Source of the DNA: Candidatus Nanopelagicales bacterium
GTDB lineage: Bacteria; Actinomycetota; Actinomycetes; S36-B12
Direction of reading: 5' to 3'
Length of the DNA: 50,906 bases
NCBI GenBank assembly: GCA_028687755.1
Contig: JAQTZL010000014.1
Coordinates: 1-50,906, forward strand
The notes under the pieces were generated by a model, which was given only the letters and a program-made list of their open reading frames with translations, was not told the DNA's origin and searched no databases. Below are positions 1-7,830 of the stretch, in pieces. Both the position numbers and the translations under genes were made by a program. The first letter of the stretch is position 1. Each line of letters starts with the position of its first letter.

Positions 1-27
1 TTTCTCTCACACCAGGAGTGTAGCAAA

Positions 28-963
28 ATGAGCAGCAAATTGACAGACGCCATGCTGACGACAGGCTTTGCAGCGGGCGCTGGTCGCCCGATGCTGGACC
101 CTTCCTACGGCGGCATGAACGGGTGGTCCCCCGAATACGGACAATGGGTCAACAACCAGGCTCACGTCAGTCGTCCCGTGCACTTTGTCCTGTTGGACGC
201 ACCCGAGATGTTTGACCTCTTCACCGATGCCACCAAGTGGCGTCAAGCGCTGAAGGCCACGATGGAGCTGCACAGCTATACCATCGACGGTCTGGACATG
301 GAACTGAAGGTCGATGTGGATTCTCACGCTCTGGGTGGATCCGGCGAACTTCAGCATGAAGTCACCAACGTGAGTCGTGGCGTGTCTACCCCCAAGCATC
401 AGTACGTGGAAAAATACGGTCGCCCCATCCAGCGCATGCATGAGTTCTGGATTCGGTACGGTCTGATGGATCCCGAAACCAAGTTTGCTCTGATGGGTGG
501 TCTGGAAAGCGCTCGTGTCAAGGACTTGACTGCCAACTGGTACGCCGCAACCGGTATCTACATCCAACCTTGTCCTCTGCACAAGCATGTGGATCGCGCT
601 TGGTTGCGTTCCAACATGTTCCCAGGAGGCGCTGGTGTCGCGACAGCCAAACGTGATCTGAAGTCTGGACAGGAAATCACCTATCTGGACATCGAGTACC
701 ACGGTTTCATGACGGTCGGCGATGGTGTCAACGCTTTGGCACAGCAGATTCTGGACACCGCTTTTGCCAATCGCAAGAACGCTGACCCGAACATGCGCAA
801 AGCCCACGTGCCTTATGGCACTGAGTCTGAAGCCATCAACCCCAATCTGTCTGGTGAAGGCTGGTTGAACTACGCGTCTCAGCTGGGCTCCGTGTCCAGT
901 CAAAACGTCACGACCGCTGCTGGCTCCACCACTGGCAACCCCGTCGCCACCTCTGGTGGTTAA
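28..963 (+). CDS. Tail-tube-like virion protein
   Basis: 311 aa, ATG start with the ribosome site AGGAG nine bases upstream. The protein is soluble, has no membrane segment and ends in a Ser/Thr/Gly-rich tail. The middle holds EKYGRPIQ, a WIRYGLMDP stretch and a later acidic IEYHGF strand, with charged beta-type segments between. This pattern resembles the tail-tube proteins of large myophages as I remember them, but no catalytic motif fixes the call. Strong codon bias (CTG, GGT, AAC, CGT) suggests high expression, as expected for a tube or capsid component. A strong hairpin terminator follows the stop codon, so it is separated from the protease gene downstream. Identity as tube is an inference; an abundant virion protein of another kind is the alternative. 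Confidence 0.45.
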   Translation: MSSKLTDAMLTTGFAAGAGRPMLDPSYGGMNGWSPEYGQWVNNQAHVSRPVHFVLLDAPEMFDLFTDATKWRQALKATMELHSYTIDGLDMELKVDVDSHALGGSGELQHEVTNVSRGVSTPKHQYVEKYGRPIQRMHEFWIRYGLMDPETKFALMGGLESARVKDLTANWYAATGIYIQPCPLHKHVDRAWLRSNMFPGGAGVATAKRDLKSGQEITYLDIEYHGFMTVGDGVNALAQQILDTAFANRKNADPNMRKAHVPYGTESEAINPNLSGEGWLNYASQLGSVSSQNVTTAAGSTTGNPVATSGG

Positions 964-974
964 TCCCTGATGAT

Positions 975-1008
975 CTCCACACCGACTGTTCACGCAGTCG
1001 GTGTGGAG
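975..1008 (+). terminator. Hairpin terminator after tube-like gene
   Basis: Perfect 13-bp inverted repeat CTCCACACCGACT / AGTCGGTGTGGAG with a 7-base loop, 11 bases after the stop codon. No clear T-run follows. Confidence 0.7.
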
Positions 1009-1064
1009 TATCTACGTCAACCCCCGAGCTATCCTGTGAAATCTTTTTCTATACGGGGAAACAC

Positions 1065-1847
1065 ATGTCAGCTCACACCACTTTCACTGAGACCATCTAC
1101 AAGGCCAGAGGCAAGAAAGGCAATCTGCCAGCTCCTGACGCCAGTGGGTACCACACCTTCATGATCGGTGCCCTGAACTGTTACAACAGCATCGGTGAGT
1201 ACTACGTCGCTCACCGTGTTGTGGATCTCTTCAAGGAGTCTTCCGCCTTCATGCGTCGGATCGAAGCAGCTTGTTTGTACGGTGAGCTGGGTCATCCACG
1301 TCGTGAGCCCGGCATGAGTTATGCGGACTACTATGCTCGGATGATCGACATCTACGAGCCGAACATCTGTGTGCACTACCGCAAGATCTGGTTGGACATG
1401 AACTACGGGCGTAACAACCCAGAGTTTGGCAATCCAGAGATGATCGGCATCATGGCTGAGCTGCGTCCTCATGGACCTCATGCTGCTGTGCTTCAGGCTT
1501 CTCTGGACACACCTGACCAGAACACCGCTTTCTCTATCCGGTCTCTGATGGATACCCATCAGCGCAACGGACGAACAGAACGTGAGCTGACCAGCTTGAT
1601 CACCTTTGACCATGTGGTCATGCCGGGTATCAAGCACGCGTGCAAGGCGTTCGCACCTGGCGTAGAGTCCAACGGACTGATTCTCCAGACTGGTCAAGAG
1701 CATGTCGTGCACCGCGATATCCTGCAAAACTTGGTGTCGGTAGATCGCAGCAGCCATATCTTTGCCAAAGAGTCTTCGCAGATCGTGGCCGACGAGATCC
1801 GCAGTCTCCTTTGCAAGAAAGTCAATCCCGCTCTCCTGAAGTGGTAA
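1065..1847 (+). CDS. Prohead maturation protease (T4 gp21-like, S80-type)
   Basis: 260 aa. The layout matches the phage prohead-protease fold: an N-terminal strand with NCYNSIGEYY (the usual N.NGR.Y position), then YGELGHP with the candidate catalytic His77, then a long linker, then TAFSIRS with candidate nucleophile Ser157, then TFDHVVMPG with Asp182. Family members cleave scaffold, internal and capsid proteins during head maturation, and phiKZ encodes one of this type (gp175). The start is ATG 1065 after a GGGGA-type ribosome site. It stands alone between two terminators. The His and Ser motifs are seen directly; assignment of the third catalytic residue is less sure. Confidence 0.65.
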   Translation: MSAHTTFTETIYKARGKKGNLPAPDASGYHTFMIGALNCYNSIGEYYVAHRVVDLFKESSAFMRRIEAACLYGELGHPRREPGMSYADYYARMIDIYEPNICVHYRKIWLDMNYGRNNPEFGNPEMIGIMAELRPHGPHAAVLQASLDTPDQNTAFSIRSLMDTHQRNGRTERELTSLITFDHVVMPGIKHACKAFAPGVESNGLILQTGQEHVVHRDILQNLVSVDRSSHIFAKESSQIVADEIRSLLCKKVNPALLKW

Positions 1848-1851
1848 AGCA

Positions 1852-1881
1852 CTACCTACAGACCTTCTGGTCTGTAGGTAG
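1852..1881 (+). terminator. Hairpin terminator before early cassette A
   Basis: Perfect 13-bp stem CTACCTACAGACC / GGTCTGTAGGTAG around a 4-base loop, followed by a T-rich stretch. It nearly repeats the terminator at 2861-2892, so cassette A is bracketed by two related hairpins. Confidence 0.85.
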
Positions 1882-1902
1882 ATTGCTCTTGATTTTATTT
1901 GA

Positions 1903-1978
1903 GTTAGGTACATAGTAACCGAACATACTCTACTGAACTCGATCACGTCAGATCTGGCAGTGGGGTTAAGGAGCAACT
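1903..1978 (+). promoter_or_regulatory. Early-type promoter and structured leader A
   Basis: GTTAGGTACATAG at 1903 lies 18 bases before GAACAT at 1921, the same spacing as in the three other copies. The leader then forms an outer stem CTCTACTG (1928-1935) with CAGTGGGG (1958-1965, two G-U pairs), enclosing an inner GATC (1941-1944) / GATC (1951-1954) helix. The ribosome site TAAGGAG follows. It is the most divergent promoter box of the four. Promoter function is inferred from repetition and position. Confidence 0.65.
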
Positions 1979-2404
1979 ATGACCGTAGCAATTACCGCCA
2001 GCGAGGCATTGACAATACTGGTCTGTGTTCGGCAGACCATGCATCACATGAGTCCAGTCACTCTCAGTGCGATTCTTATAGCTCTCGACACACTAGAGAA
2101 CTGGAGAGTAAAAAGGGACAAAGATCTTACCAGATTTAAGGCCTTTGCACCCAGCGCGTACGAAAAATACGTCGTCCTGCTAAGGACGGTTCGTAAAGAA
2201 GCGTCGCGGGTGGATATGGCGACAGGGGTGGGATTTGCTGCGTCGGTCTTTGGTAATGCGTTTACACGACGCGTTCAACGCCGGATGGTCAGCGAAGTAC
2301 AACTTGACAACCAGCTTAGTGAACTCGATACTCAGGAAGCAGCTGTTTCAGATAACGAAGTTGCTTCTATGTTGACCAGCATTTTCAAACACAGCGACAA
2401 TTAA
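1979..2404 (+). CDS. Small early-cassette protein A1 (paralogue of A2)
   Basis: 141 aa, unrecognised. ATG start after TAAGGAG. It shares with the next gene an N-terminal hydrophobic segment, the motif RFKAFAP near residue 57 and a following LLR.VR helix, so the two arose by tandem duplication and have diverged widely. It looks mostly helical and has no membrane segment or known catalytic motif. It is expressed from its own promoter and leader and separated from the late genes by terminators on both sides, which suggests an early role such as host takeover (inference). Several perfect inverted repeats lie inside the coding sequence, for example 2019-2039 and 2173-2188. Confidence 0.75.
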   Translation: MTVAITASEALTILVCVRQTMHHMSPVTLSAILIALDTLENWRVKRDKDLTRFKAFAPSAYEKYVVLLRTVRKEASRVDMATGVGFAASVFGNAFTRRVQRRMVSEVQLDNQLSELDTQEAAVSDNEVASMLTSIFKHSDN

Positions 2405-2423
2405 CTCCAAAGGGCGATTAACC

Positions 2424-2852
2424 ATGACACTGAAAATTGAGACAGGCGAGCTGTTGACAGTGATCTTCTGTCTGTACAGTACGGTGGGTCTCCCAAATCT
2501 CACCACACAGAGGACGATCGGGGCCATCCATAACGTTGTTACGTGGATGGAAGTAACCCAAGATTACGAACTTGTTAGATTCAAAGCCTTTGCTCCACAG
2601 GTACACGATGCGTACAGTGAGCTGCTACGTTCGGTTCGCCAAAAGAAAACGCTTCAGATACCGGCCGCGCTTGCCGGCAAGATCATACTTGACGCCCTGT
2701 GGCTGGATCAGGTATTTACAGAAGACGTATACAGACGAATATTCTCAGAATTGCAAGACGATAAAGAGATGGCTGAGGGTGACGCCAGCAGCAGTCTGAC
2801 CCCCATCCCTGAGATCAGCCAAACACTGAATCGCAGCTTTGCGAAGGACTGA
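2424..2852 (+). CDS. Small early-cassette protein A2 (paralogue of A1)
   Basis: 142 aa, unrecognised, 19 bases after A1 and so co-transcribed. ATG start after a weak AAGGGCG ribosome site. It shares RFKAFAP and LLRSVR with A1 at equal positions, while the C-terminus is unrelated and rich in Ser and acidic residues. Inverted repeats within the gene include CCATCCA / TGGATGG (2524-2550) and CCGGC / GCCGG (2661-2677). The function is unknown; the pair may act together or on related host targets. Confidence 0.75.
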   Translation: MTLKIETGELLTVIFCLYSTVGLPNLTTQRTIGAIHNVVTWMEVTQDYELVRFKAFAPQVHDAYSELLRSVRQKKTLQIPAALAGKIILDALWLDQVFTEDVYRRIFSELQDDKEMAEGDASSSLTPIPEISQTLNRSFAKD

Positions 2853-2860
2853 TACAAAGC

Positions 2861-2892
2861 CATACCTACAGACCTTTCAGTCTGTAGGTATG
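2861..2892. terminator. Bidirectional terminator
   Basis: Inverted repeat CATACCTACAGAC / GTCTGTAGGTATG followed by a T-rich run at 2894-2907. It lies between convergent genes and can serve both. Confidence 0.85.
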
Positions 2893-2905
2893 CACTTTTT
2901 CTTTT

Positions 2906-5317
2906 TTACATTTCGATCACTTCAGCGTCATGGAACTCACCATACTCCATGTCCAAATGGGTGATCAGAAAGATCTGGCTGTACATAGAAGACCCCAGCA
3001 TCTGGAAGATGATACTGGCTACCTTGGCTCTGTGGACTTTGTCCAGCTTAAGGCCGAACTCATCCATGTAAGCCGGATACCCCTGTAGTCTCATCAGCAT
3101 AACCAGAGTGAACTTCATCGCCAAGTTCACGATCTCCTGCATCCCGCCGCTCATGAGAGAGATGTCGTCCACAGGCAGCTTGTCTTTCACGATAACTCTG
3201 AACTTGTAGTCCAGCGCATCTTCTTCGACGTTGATGGCTTTCAGTTCCATCTTGTACGACCAGTTCTCACTGATCACCGTGTTGATGCTGGTGATGATCA
3301 CATTCAGGAAGCTAGAGACTGTCTTGGCTATGAAACCGTTCTTAGGCGACAGCTCTTCCAACATGATCTCCAGCACCTTGACGTTTTCTTGTGTTTCAGC
3401 GACAGCTCTGCGCAGAGTGTCCACAGTGGCTTTGACTGCTTCTGATTGCGCTAACTCCTTCTCTACTTCCAAGACAGACACTTTCAACAAAGAAAGCTGG
3501 TTGTCTATCTCGGAAACAAGGCTGTTAACTGTATGTCTGAGCGCTTGTGTCTGTAAAGACTGCTTAGCCGCATCCAGAGAGCCGTAGAGCTTCTCTAAAC
3601 GCTTGTAGGTAGCTAGAGCGGTCTCAGCTGTTTTAAGCTCTGAGAGCTTGTTTTCACGCTGATTGCGAAGCTCCGAACATTCGGCCTCTAAGACGGTCAT
3701 CATCTCTGCCAGACGGTCCACAGAGCGATCACCCAACAGCGCTGCTGTGGTCAGCTGTCTGTCGTACTCCGCTACCTGTTCAGTGATGCGCTTCAGAGAC
3801 TCTGTGGCTTCCAGCTCTAAAAGCATCTCATCAGCCAGAGACAGCATCTTTCCTGGATTCAGGTAGATCATCTTGGTCTCTTGGACAACATCCCAGAAGA
3901 CACGGGCTGTCAACTTGGTGTGACCGTAGAGCTGTGTCAACCTGTTAAAGGAGTCCAGATACACAGACTGCGCGGTGATCTGAGCGGTCAGTGCCTTCAC
4001 TTCTTGCTGAAGCTGAAACTGTCGCTCTGAGGCCTCCTTCAGCGCCAGCTTAGTGGACTGTGTTTTGGCTTTGACTTCTTCTGGCAACCAGCTGTGAGAA
4101 CAGTTGGGACACTGTAGGTTCTGATGGGCTTCCAGTTCTTTCAGGTCCGTGTCTAGCTTGTGACCGTCACTCATCGCCGCTATCAGAAGCTGTGTGGTCT
4201 TGTCCCTGTTGTCCAGCAGTGTCTGGTAGTTAGCCTGTGAGTACTTTCGTTCTGGGTTCTCGCAGAGGTTCTCCAGTACAGAAGGTAAACTTGACCGGAT
4301 AGTCTCCATGGCAGACCGCACGGACTCCAGGTTGTCAAGTTCGTCTTTCAGGTGCACCAGTCTGCTGACGATCAGCTGATAGGTGTTCAGAAGCTGGGAT
4401 CTTTTCTCACCCAGTTCCAGTGACCCCTGGTTCGCTAAAACCTGTGCCGACTTGACGCGTGCGTCCAGGTCTTCCATGGCTGTGTACTTGCTGGTGAGCA
4501 AAGACTCCGTCACTTTCAGATCAGATCTCAGTTCACCGATGTACTCTGGTAAACCCACGTACGGGTGTGAGGTCAGAACACAGCTGTGGGACTCTAGAAC
4601 AGTGTCCAGAGCCTGCTTAACACTCTGGTAGTGTCTTACTCCTTGGTCGATATCTACGTCGCCTGTATAAGCCCTGAGACTGGCTTTCTGGTCCAAGAGT
4701 CCCTCTATCCGATGCACCAGGACTTCTTTCTTAGACCTGAGCAGATCCAGACGACCTTCGTCGTTCAGCTTCTGTGTTTCAGCCAGCAGTTGACTGGACT
4801 GATTCTTCAGCATGAAGGTGTGGTTCTTGAGCGTCTCTTTCAGTCCGTTGTAGTGTCCCAAGACTGTGTCGATGTTGATGTGCGAAACAGCGTTCAGCAG
4901 TTTCTTCCTGGCGATCAGACCCATGGTCGTGAAGTTCTCACGAGACACCATGATGTCGTGCACGATCGACGAGATCTTGAAGTGCTCAAAGACCAAGTCT
5001 TTCTGAGCGGTGATCAATCCTGCTTTGTTCAGCTCCTGTCCGTCTTTCAGAAAGCTGTACTTGACACCGTCTTTAAAGCTGGAAATCAGGATATAGAAAC
5101 TGCCGTTGAACTCTATGTGTATCTCTTTGTAGCCGTTCTTGCCAAATCGATCCTTGGTAGAAGGCAATGAGGTCAGCTCGTACATCAGTGAGCTTTTACC
5201 GGAACCATTGGGACCAGAGAGCATGACCAGCTTCTTGGTAAACCGATGCTCGAAGACCGTCTTCTCTGACAGAGGGAAGCGCTTGTAGTCCTCAAGCTTG
5301 ATATAGACTATTTTCAA
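2906..5317 (-). CDS. SbcC/Rad50-type ATPase (T4 gp46-like recombination nuclease subunit)
   Basis: 803 aa. Walker A GPNGSGKSS at about residues 35-43, long coiled-coil arms, a zinc-hook CPNC near residue 400, the ABC signature SLMSGGMQEI close to the C-terminus, Walker B GYPAYMDEFG and a terminal ITHLD switch His. This is the complete Rad50/SbcC architecture. Family members pair with an Mre11/gp47 nuclease to process DNA ends for recombination-dependent replication; no partner gene lies in this window. The start is TTG at 5317: the ribosome site AGGAG sits six bases ahead of it and no ATG fits. It lies downstream of the polymerase C-half gene on the same strand but is separated from it by a hairpin. 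Confidence 0.93.
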   Translation of the reverse strand: MKIVYIKLEDYKRFPLSEKTVFEHRFTKKLVMLSGPNGSGKSSLMYELTSLPSTKDRFGKNGYKEIHIEFNGSFYILISSFKDGVKYSFLKDGQELNKAGLITAQKDLVFEHFKISSIVHDIMVSRENFTTMGLIARKKLLNAVSHINIDTVLGHYNGLKETLKNHTFMLKNQSSQLLAETQKLNDEGRLDLLRSKKEVLVHRIEGLLDQKASLRAYTGDVDIDQGVRHYQSVKQALDTVLESHSCVLTSHPYVGLPEYIGELRSDLKVTESLLTSKYTAMEDLDARVKSAQVLANQGSLELGEKRSQLLNTYQLIVSRLVHLKDELDNLESVRSAMETIRSSLPSVLENLCENPERKYSQANYQTLLDNRDKTTQLLIAAMSDGHKLDTDLKELEAHQNLQCPNCSHSWLPEEVKAKTQSTKLALKEASERQFQLQQEVKALTAQITAQSVYLDSFNRLTQLYGHTKLTARVFWDVVQETKMIYLNPGKMLSLADEMLLELEATESLKRITEQVAEYDRQLTTAALLGDRSVDRLAEMMTVLEAECSELRNQRENKLSELKTAETALATYKRLEKLYGSLDAAKQSLQTQALRHTVNSLVSEIDNQLSLLKVSVLEVEKELAQSEAVKATVDTLRRAVAETQENVKVLEIMLEELSPKNGFIAKTVSSFLNVIITSINTVISENWSYKMELKAINVEEDALDYKFRVIVKDKLPVDDISLMSGGMQEIVNLAMKFTLVMLMRLQGYPAYMDEFGLKLDKVHRAKVASIIFQMLGSSMYSQIFLITHLDMEYGEFHDAEVIEM

Positions 5318-5363
5318 AATACACTCCTGGTGGTGTTACACCCAATGACTGACAGAAATAAAG

Positions 5364-5393
5364 ACCACACCCCCCAAGAACGGGAGGTGTGGT
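5364..5393 (-). terminator. Hairpin terminator after DNA polymerase C-half
   Basis: ACCACACC / GGTGTGGT stem just past the stop codon of the minus-strand polymerase gene. No long T-run follows, so it may be partial. Confidence 0.6.
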
Positions 5394-5396
5394 ACT

Positions 5397-7520
5397 TCAG
5401 ATTGTGAACTGCTCTGAGACCAACTTCTCTTTGTACAGCATCACCCCAAATGTCTCTAGCACCAGACGGTGCTGTGTAGTAACATCCAGGATAATACGTC
5501 GCACATCGATGATAGCGATCAGCTCTTTAGGTATGCCGTAAGCCAGCACCCAGTCGCTGTGCATGTACACTGTAGGCAGGTTCTTCTTACCTGTCTCAGC
5601 CAACCATCCCACCAGTCTGGCTTTCAGCTCTGGGTTGTCAAAAGACTCTACCCAAGCCATCAAACGGGTCTTGTTGGTGAGTGTGGTAGGTATCTTGACC
5701 ACACTGTAAGGTGGTGCCGAGAACTCACCGTAGGTAGGACCGAAGACCTGATTCCAGAACGTGTGTCTGGCGTAAGGAGATACGTTAGCGGGCTGCGTGT
5801 AAGCTGTCTGATCCTTGATCTTAGAACGCTTCAAGAAAACAGGTTCAGCTTTCAGTACGCTGGTCCGGATAGTGTTCTCCAGCGTAATGACACGATTCAG
5901 TTGCTCTGTGAGTGAACACTTCTGATTGGTGGCCACCTTGGTCAGGATATACTTCATCATCTCGGCAGCGTCTTCGATCACAAACTTAGGGGCAGCTGAG
6001 TTCTTCAAGTGCACCCCTTTGACTTCGATCTCTGGTTTCTTGTAAATGCTCATCTCACGGGTGACGGTGTAAGCAAAGTAGTGCTTACTGACATCAGCCG
6101 GTGCGTGAGCCAGCCACAGAAACTCGTTCTTCATCCCGATGCGTGTGATCAAAGACTGATCCACGTTCAGGTTCCTAGATAGGATACGCAGCATGTGAAC
6201 GATGGACTGTGTCGTCACAAACGCCACAGAGGTAGCGACACCGATGGTCTTGTCGCTGATGTGGAACGATCCGTTGTACCACGTCACCCACTCGTCGGTA
6301 GTGAAACAGGTCGAGTCAGTGTCTGACAGTACCACCGCTCGTCGCCGCATGTTCTTTAAGCGTGTGACGTTAGGTGGGAAAATGCTTGTCATGAAGAACG
6401 CGTTGAAGAACAGCTTGTAGTTCATCAGCACTTTTTCGATGTGCTTGGATGTGGAGTACAAGTCCATCACCAGCTGTGGGTCTTCCATCTCCGCATAGTC
6501 TTTACCCTTACCCACCATTCTTGAGAAGAAGATGTGGTGCGCCAGGTTACGGATGTTCTCGTCCACTGCGTACAGCTTACCTTCTATATCTGGCGCGGGT
6601 GTTTCACCTACCACAGGTGCGGCCATCTGATCCAAGAGGGTTTTGATAACATCTGGGTTCAGTGCTCGCAGATGATAGAAGTCACCGATGTAACAGACAG
6701 CTGCCAGATGACCAGGTCTCAGCTTGCGCAGCAGAGGAATGATCTTCTCCTGGTAGTACTTATTGTCCCGAAAGTAGAGATCAGAAGACCGCTTCAATAC
6801 AGCGACTGTCTGCTCCACCGTAGGAAAGACCAGCTCAAACTCTACCACGGCTTTCTCGACCTGGTCCACATCCACGTTGCTGGTGATGTAGACGATGTTG
6901 TTCAGGACATCGATCCCACGAGGGTAGTACCTGTTACCGGCGATCAGTCGCTCGTTGTTGGCGTTACTGAGCGACGTCATGGTCCGGGTCAGAGACGTCA
7001 ATGTGGAGTGATTAGACGGGTTGTGAAGGATGCATGCTTCCTGAGCAAAAGAACCGCTCATGGAGTTGCAGTACGTCTTCATGTTGTTTTGCTCGTTGTC
7101 TTTGTTGTCGTAGAGCACCATGTCTCCAACAGCTTTAGCGCGGTGCATTTCGCTCTTGGCTTTACCGCGCTTCTTCACTGCCACAAAAATGAAATCTGAT
7201 AAGATAGAGACCTGTTTAGACCGAGGCATGTAAGATGTCAGCGTAGGTGCTAAGACGTTACCCTCGGCCAAGTTCTTCTTGATATACCCGTACAGCGTGG
7301 TTGTCAGTGCCACACGGTCGCCGTTCTCCAGACGCTCAAAACACTTCATCTCTTTGTCCTTGAAGTGCTTCTTCAAGAACGTGATGGCCAACCTGTTGCC
7401 TTCCTCAACAGAACAACCTCTTCTGTTCTGGATGTAGAAACTCAGCTGCTTCAGATAAGCCTTCAAAGGGTTCAGACCCTCGGTATAGCTCTCAGCTGGC
7501 AAGTAGAAAACACCTTCCAT
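5397..7520 (-). CDS. Family B DNA polymerase, C-terminal half (motifs B and C, thumb)
   Basis: 707 aa from ATG 7520, chosen because the sequence further upstream resembles the opposite-strand small gene rather than polymerase. It begins with a fingers-like segment, then motif B KTYCNSMSG (Lys148, Asn152, Ser153; family K...NS.YG), then SLTRTM, then motif C LSDTDST (Asp400, Asp402), then a KKRY-like SKHYFAYTV and KGVHLKNS near 478-508, then a thumb region. There is no exonuclease domain and no motif A; these lie in the gene at 40857-42611 on the other strand. The gap between motifs B and C is about 245 residues against roughly 60 in RB69 polymerase, so the palm carries a large insertion. A divergent promoter region separates it from 7602. 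Confidence 0.85.
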   Translation of the reverse strand: MEGVFYLPAESYTEGLNPLKAYLKQLSFYIQNRRGCSVEEGNRLAITFLKKHFKDKEMKCFERLENGDRVALTTTLYGYIKKNLAEGNVLAPTLTSYMPRSKQVSILSDFIFVAVKKRGKAKSEMHRAKAVGDMVLYDNKDNEQNNMKTYCNSMSGSFAQEACILHNPSNHSTLTSLTRTMTSLSNANNERLIAGNRYYPRGIDVLNNIVYITSNVDVDQVEKAVVEFELVFPTVEQTVAVLKRSSDLYFRDNKYYQEKIIPLLRKLRPGHLAAVCYIGDFYHLRALNPDVIKTLLDQMAAPVVGETPAPDIEGKLYAVDENIRNLAHHIFFSRMVGKGKDYAEMEDPQLVMDLYSTSKHIEKVLMNYKLFFNAFFMTSIFPPNVTRLKNMRRRAVVLSDTDSTCFTTDEWVTWYNGSFHISDKTIGVATSVAFVTTQSIVHMLRILSRNLNVDQSLITRIGMKNEFLWLAHAPADVSKHYFAYTVTREMSIYKKPEIEVKGVHLKNSAAPKFVIEDAAEMMKYILTKVATNQKCSLTEQLNRVITLENTIRTSVLKAEPVFLKRSKIKDQTAYTQPANVSPYARHTFWNQVFGPTYGEFSAPPYSVVKIPTTLTNKTRLMAWVESFDNPELKARLVGWLAETGKKNLPTVYMHSDWVLAYGIPKELIAIIDVRRIILDVTTQHRLVLETFGVMLYKEKLVSEQFTI

Positions 7521-7601
7521 GGTAGACCCTTTTTTGTTACTACCAAATGTGAAAACAGGGGGAAATATAGTGTGACACCCCTTAACAAGCCAGGAGCTTA
7601 C
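7521..7601. promoter_or_regulatory. Divergent intergenic region
   Basis: 81 bases between the start of the minus-strand polymerase gene and the plus-strand gene at 7602. It contains AAATATAGTGTGACACC at 7563-7579, similar to boxes at 16648 and 19940, and the ribosome site AGGAG for the GTG start. Promoter function is inferred. Confidence 0.4.
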
Positions 7602-7820
7602 GTGAATACGTCCACCACCCCCTCGACAAGCGCTACGGTGAAACCCGAAGCTCTTGCGCACAACGCCGTCATTTTTGCCAACGTCATCGAGCTGGTTACC
7701 GGCGTGGTGGCCAGCATGGGTGGCCAAGATACCGCAGCCGCCATGAACCGTGACGGGCTCTCTCGCGCTGTCCTTTCCAACACCGTGGCCAACCACATCA
7801 AAACCGCGTACCTCGCGTAA
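7602..7820 (+). CDS. Small Ala/Thr-rich protein, GTG start
   Basis: 72 aa, unrecognised. The GTG at 7602 has AGGAG six bases upstream; the reading frame stays open further upstream, but that part overlaps the polymerase gene on the other strand and has no ribosome site. The N-terminus is Ser/Thr/Pro-rich; the rest looks helical (HNAVIFANVIELVTGVVASMG) with moderate hydrophobicity. It lies ten bases before the next gene and is probably translated with it, so it may be a small virion or chaperone protein (inference). Confidence 0.7.
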   Translation: MNTSTTPSTSATVKPEALAHNAVIFANVIELVTGVVASMGGQDTAAAMNRDGLSRAVLSNTVANHIKTAYLA

Positions 7821-7830
7821 GGGCACCATC

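Noticed and set aside
7365..7601. Upstream extension of the 72-aa gene
   Set aside because: Overlaps the polymerase C-half on the other strand; the GTG at 7602 has a clear AGGAG site.
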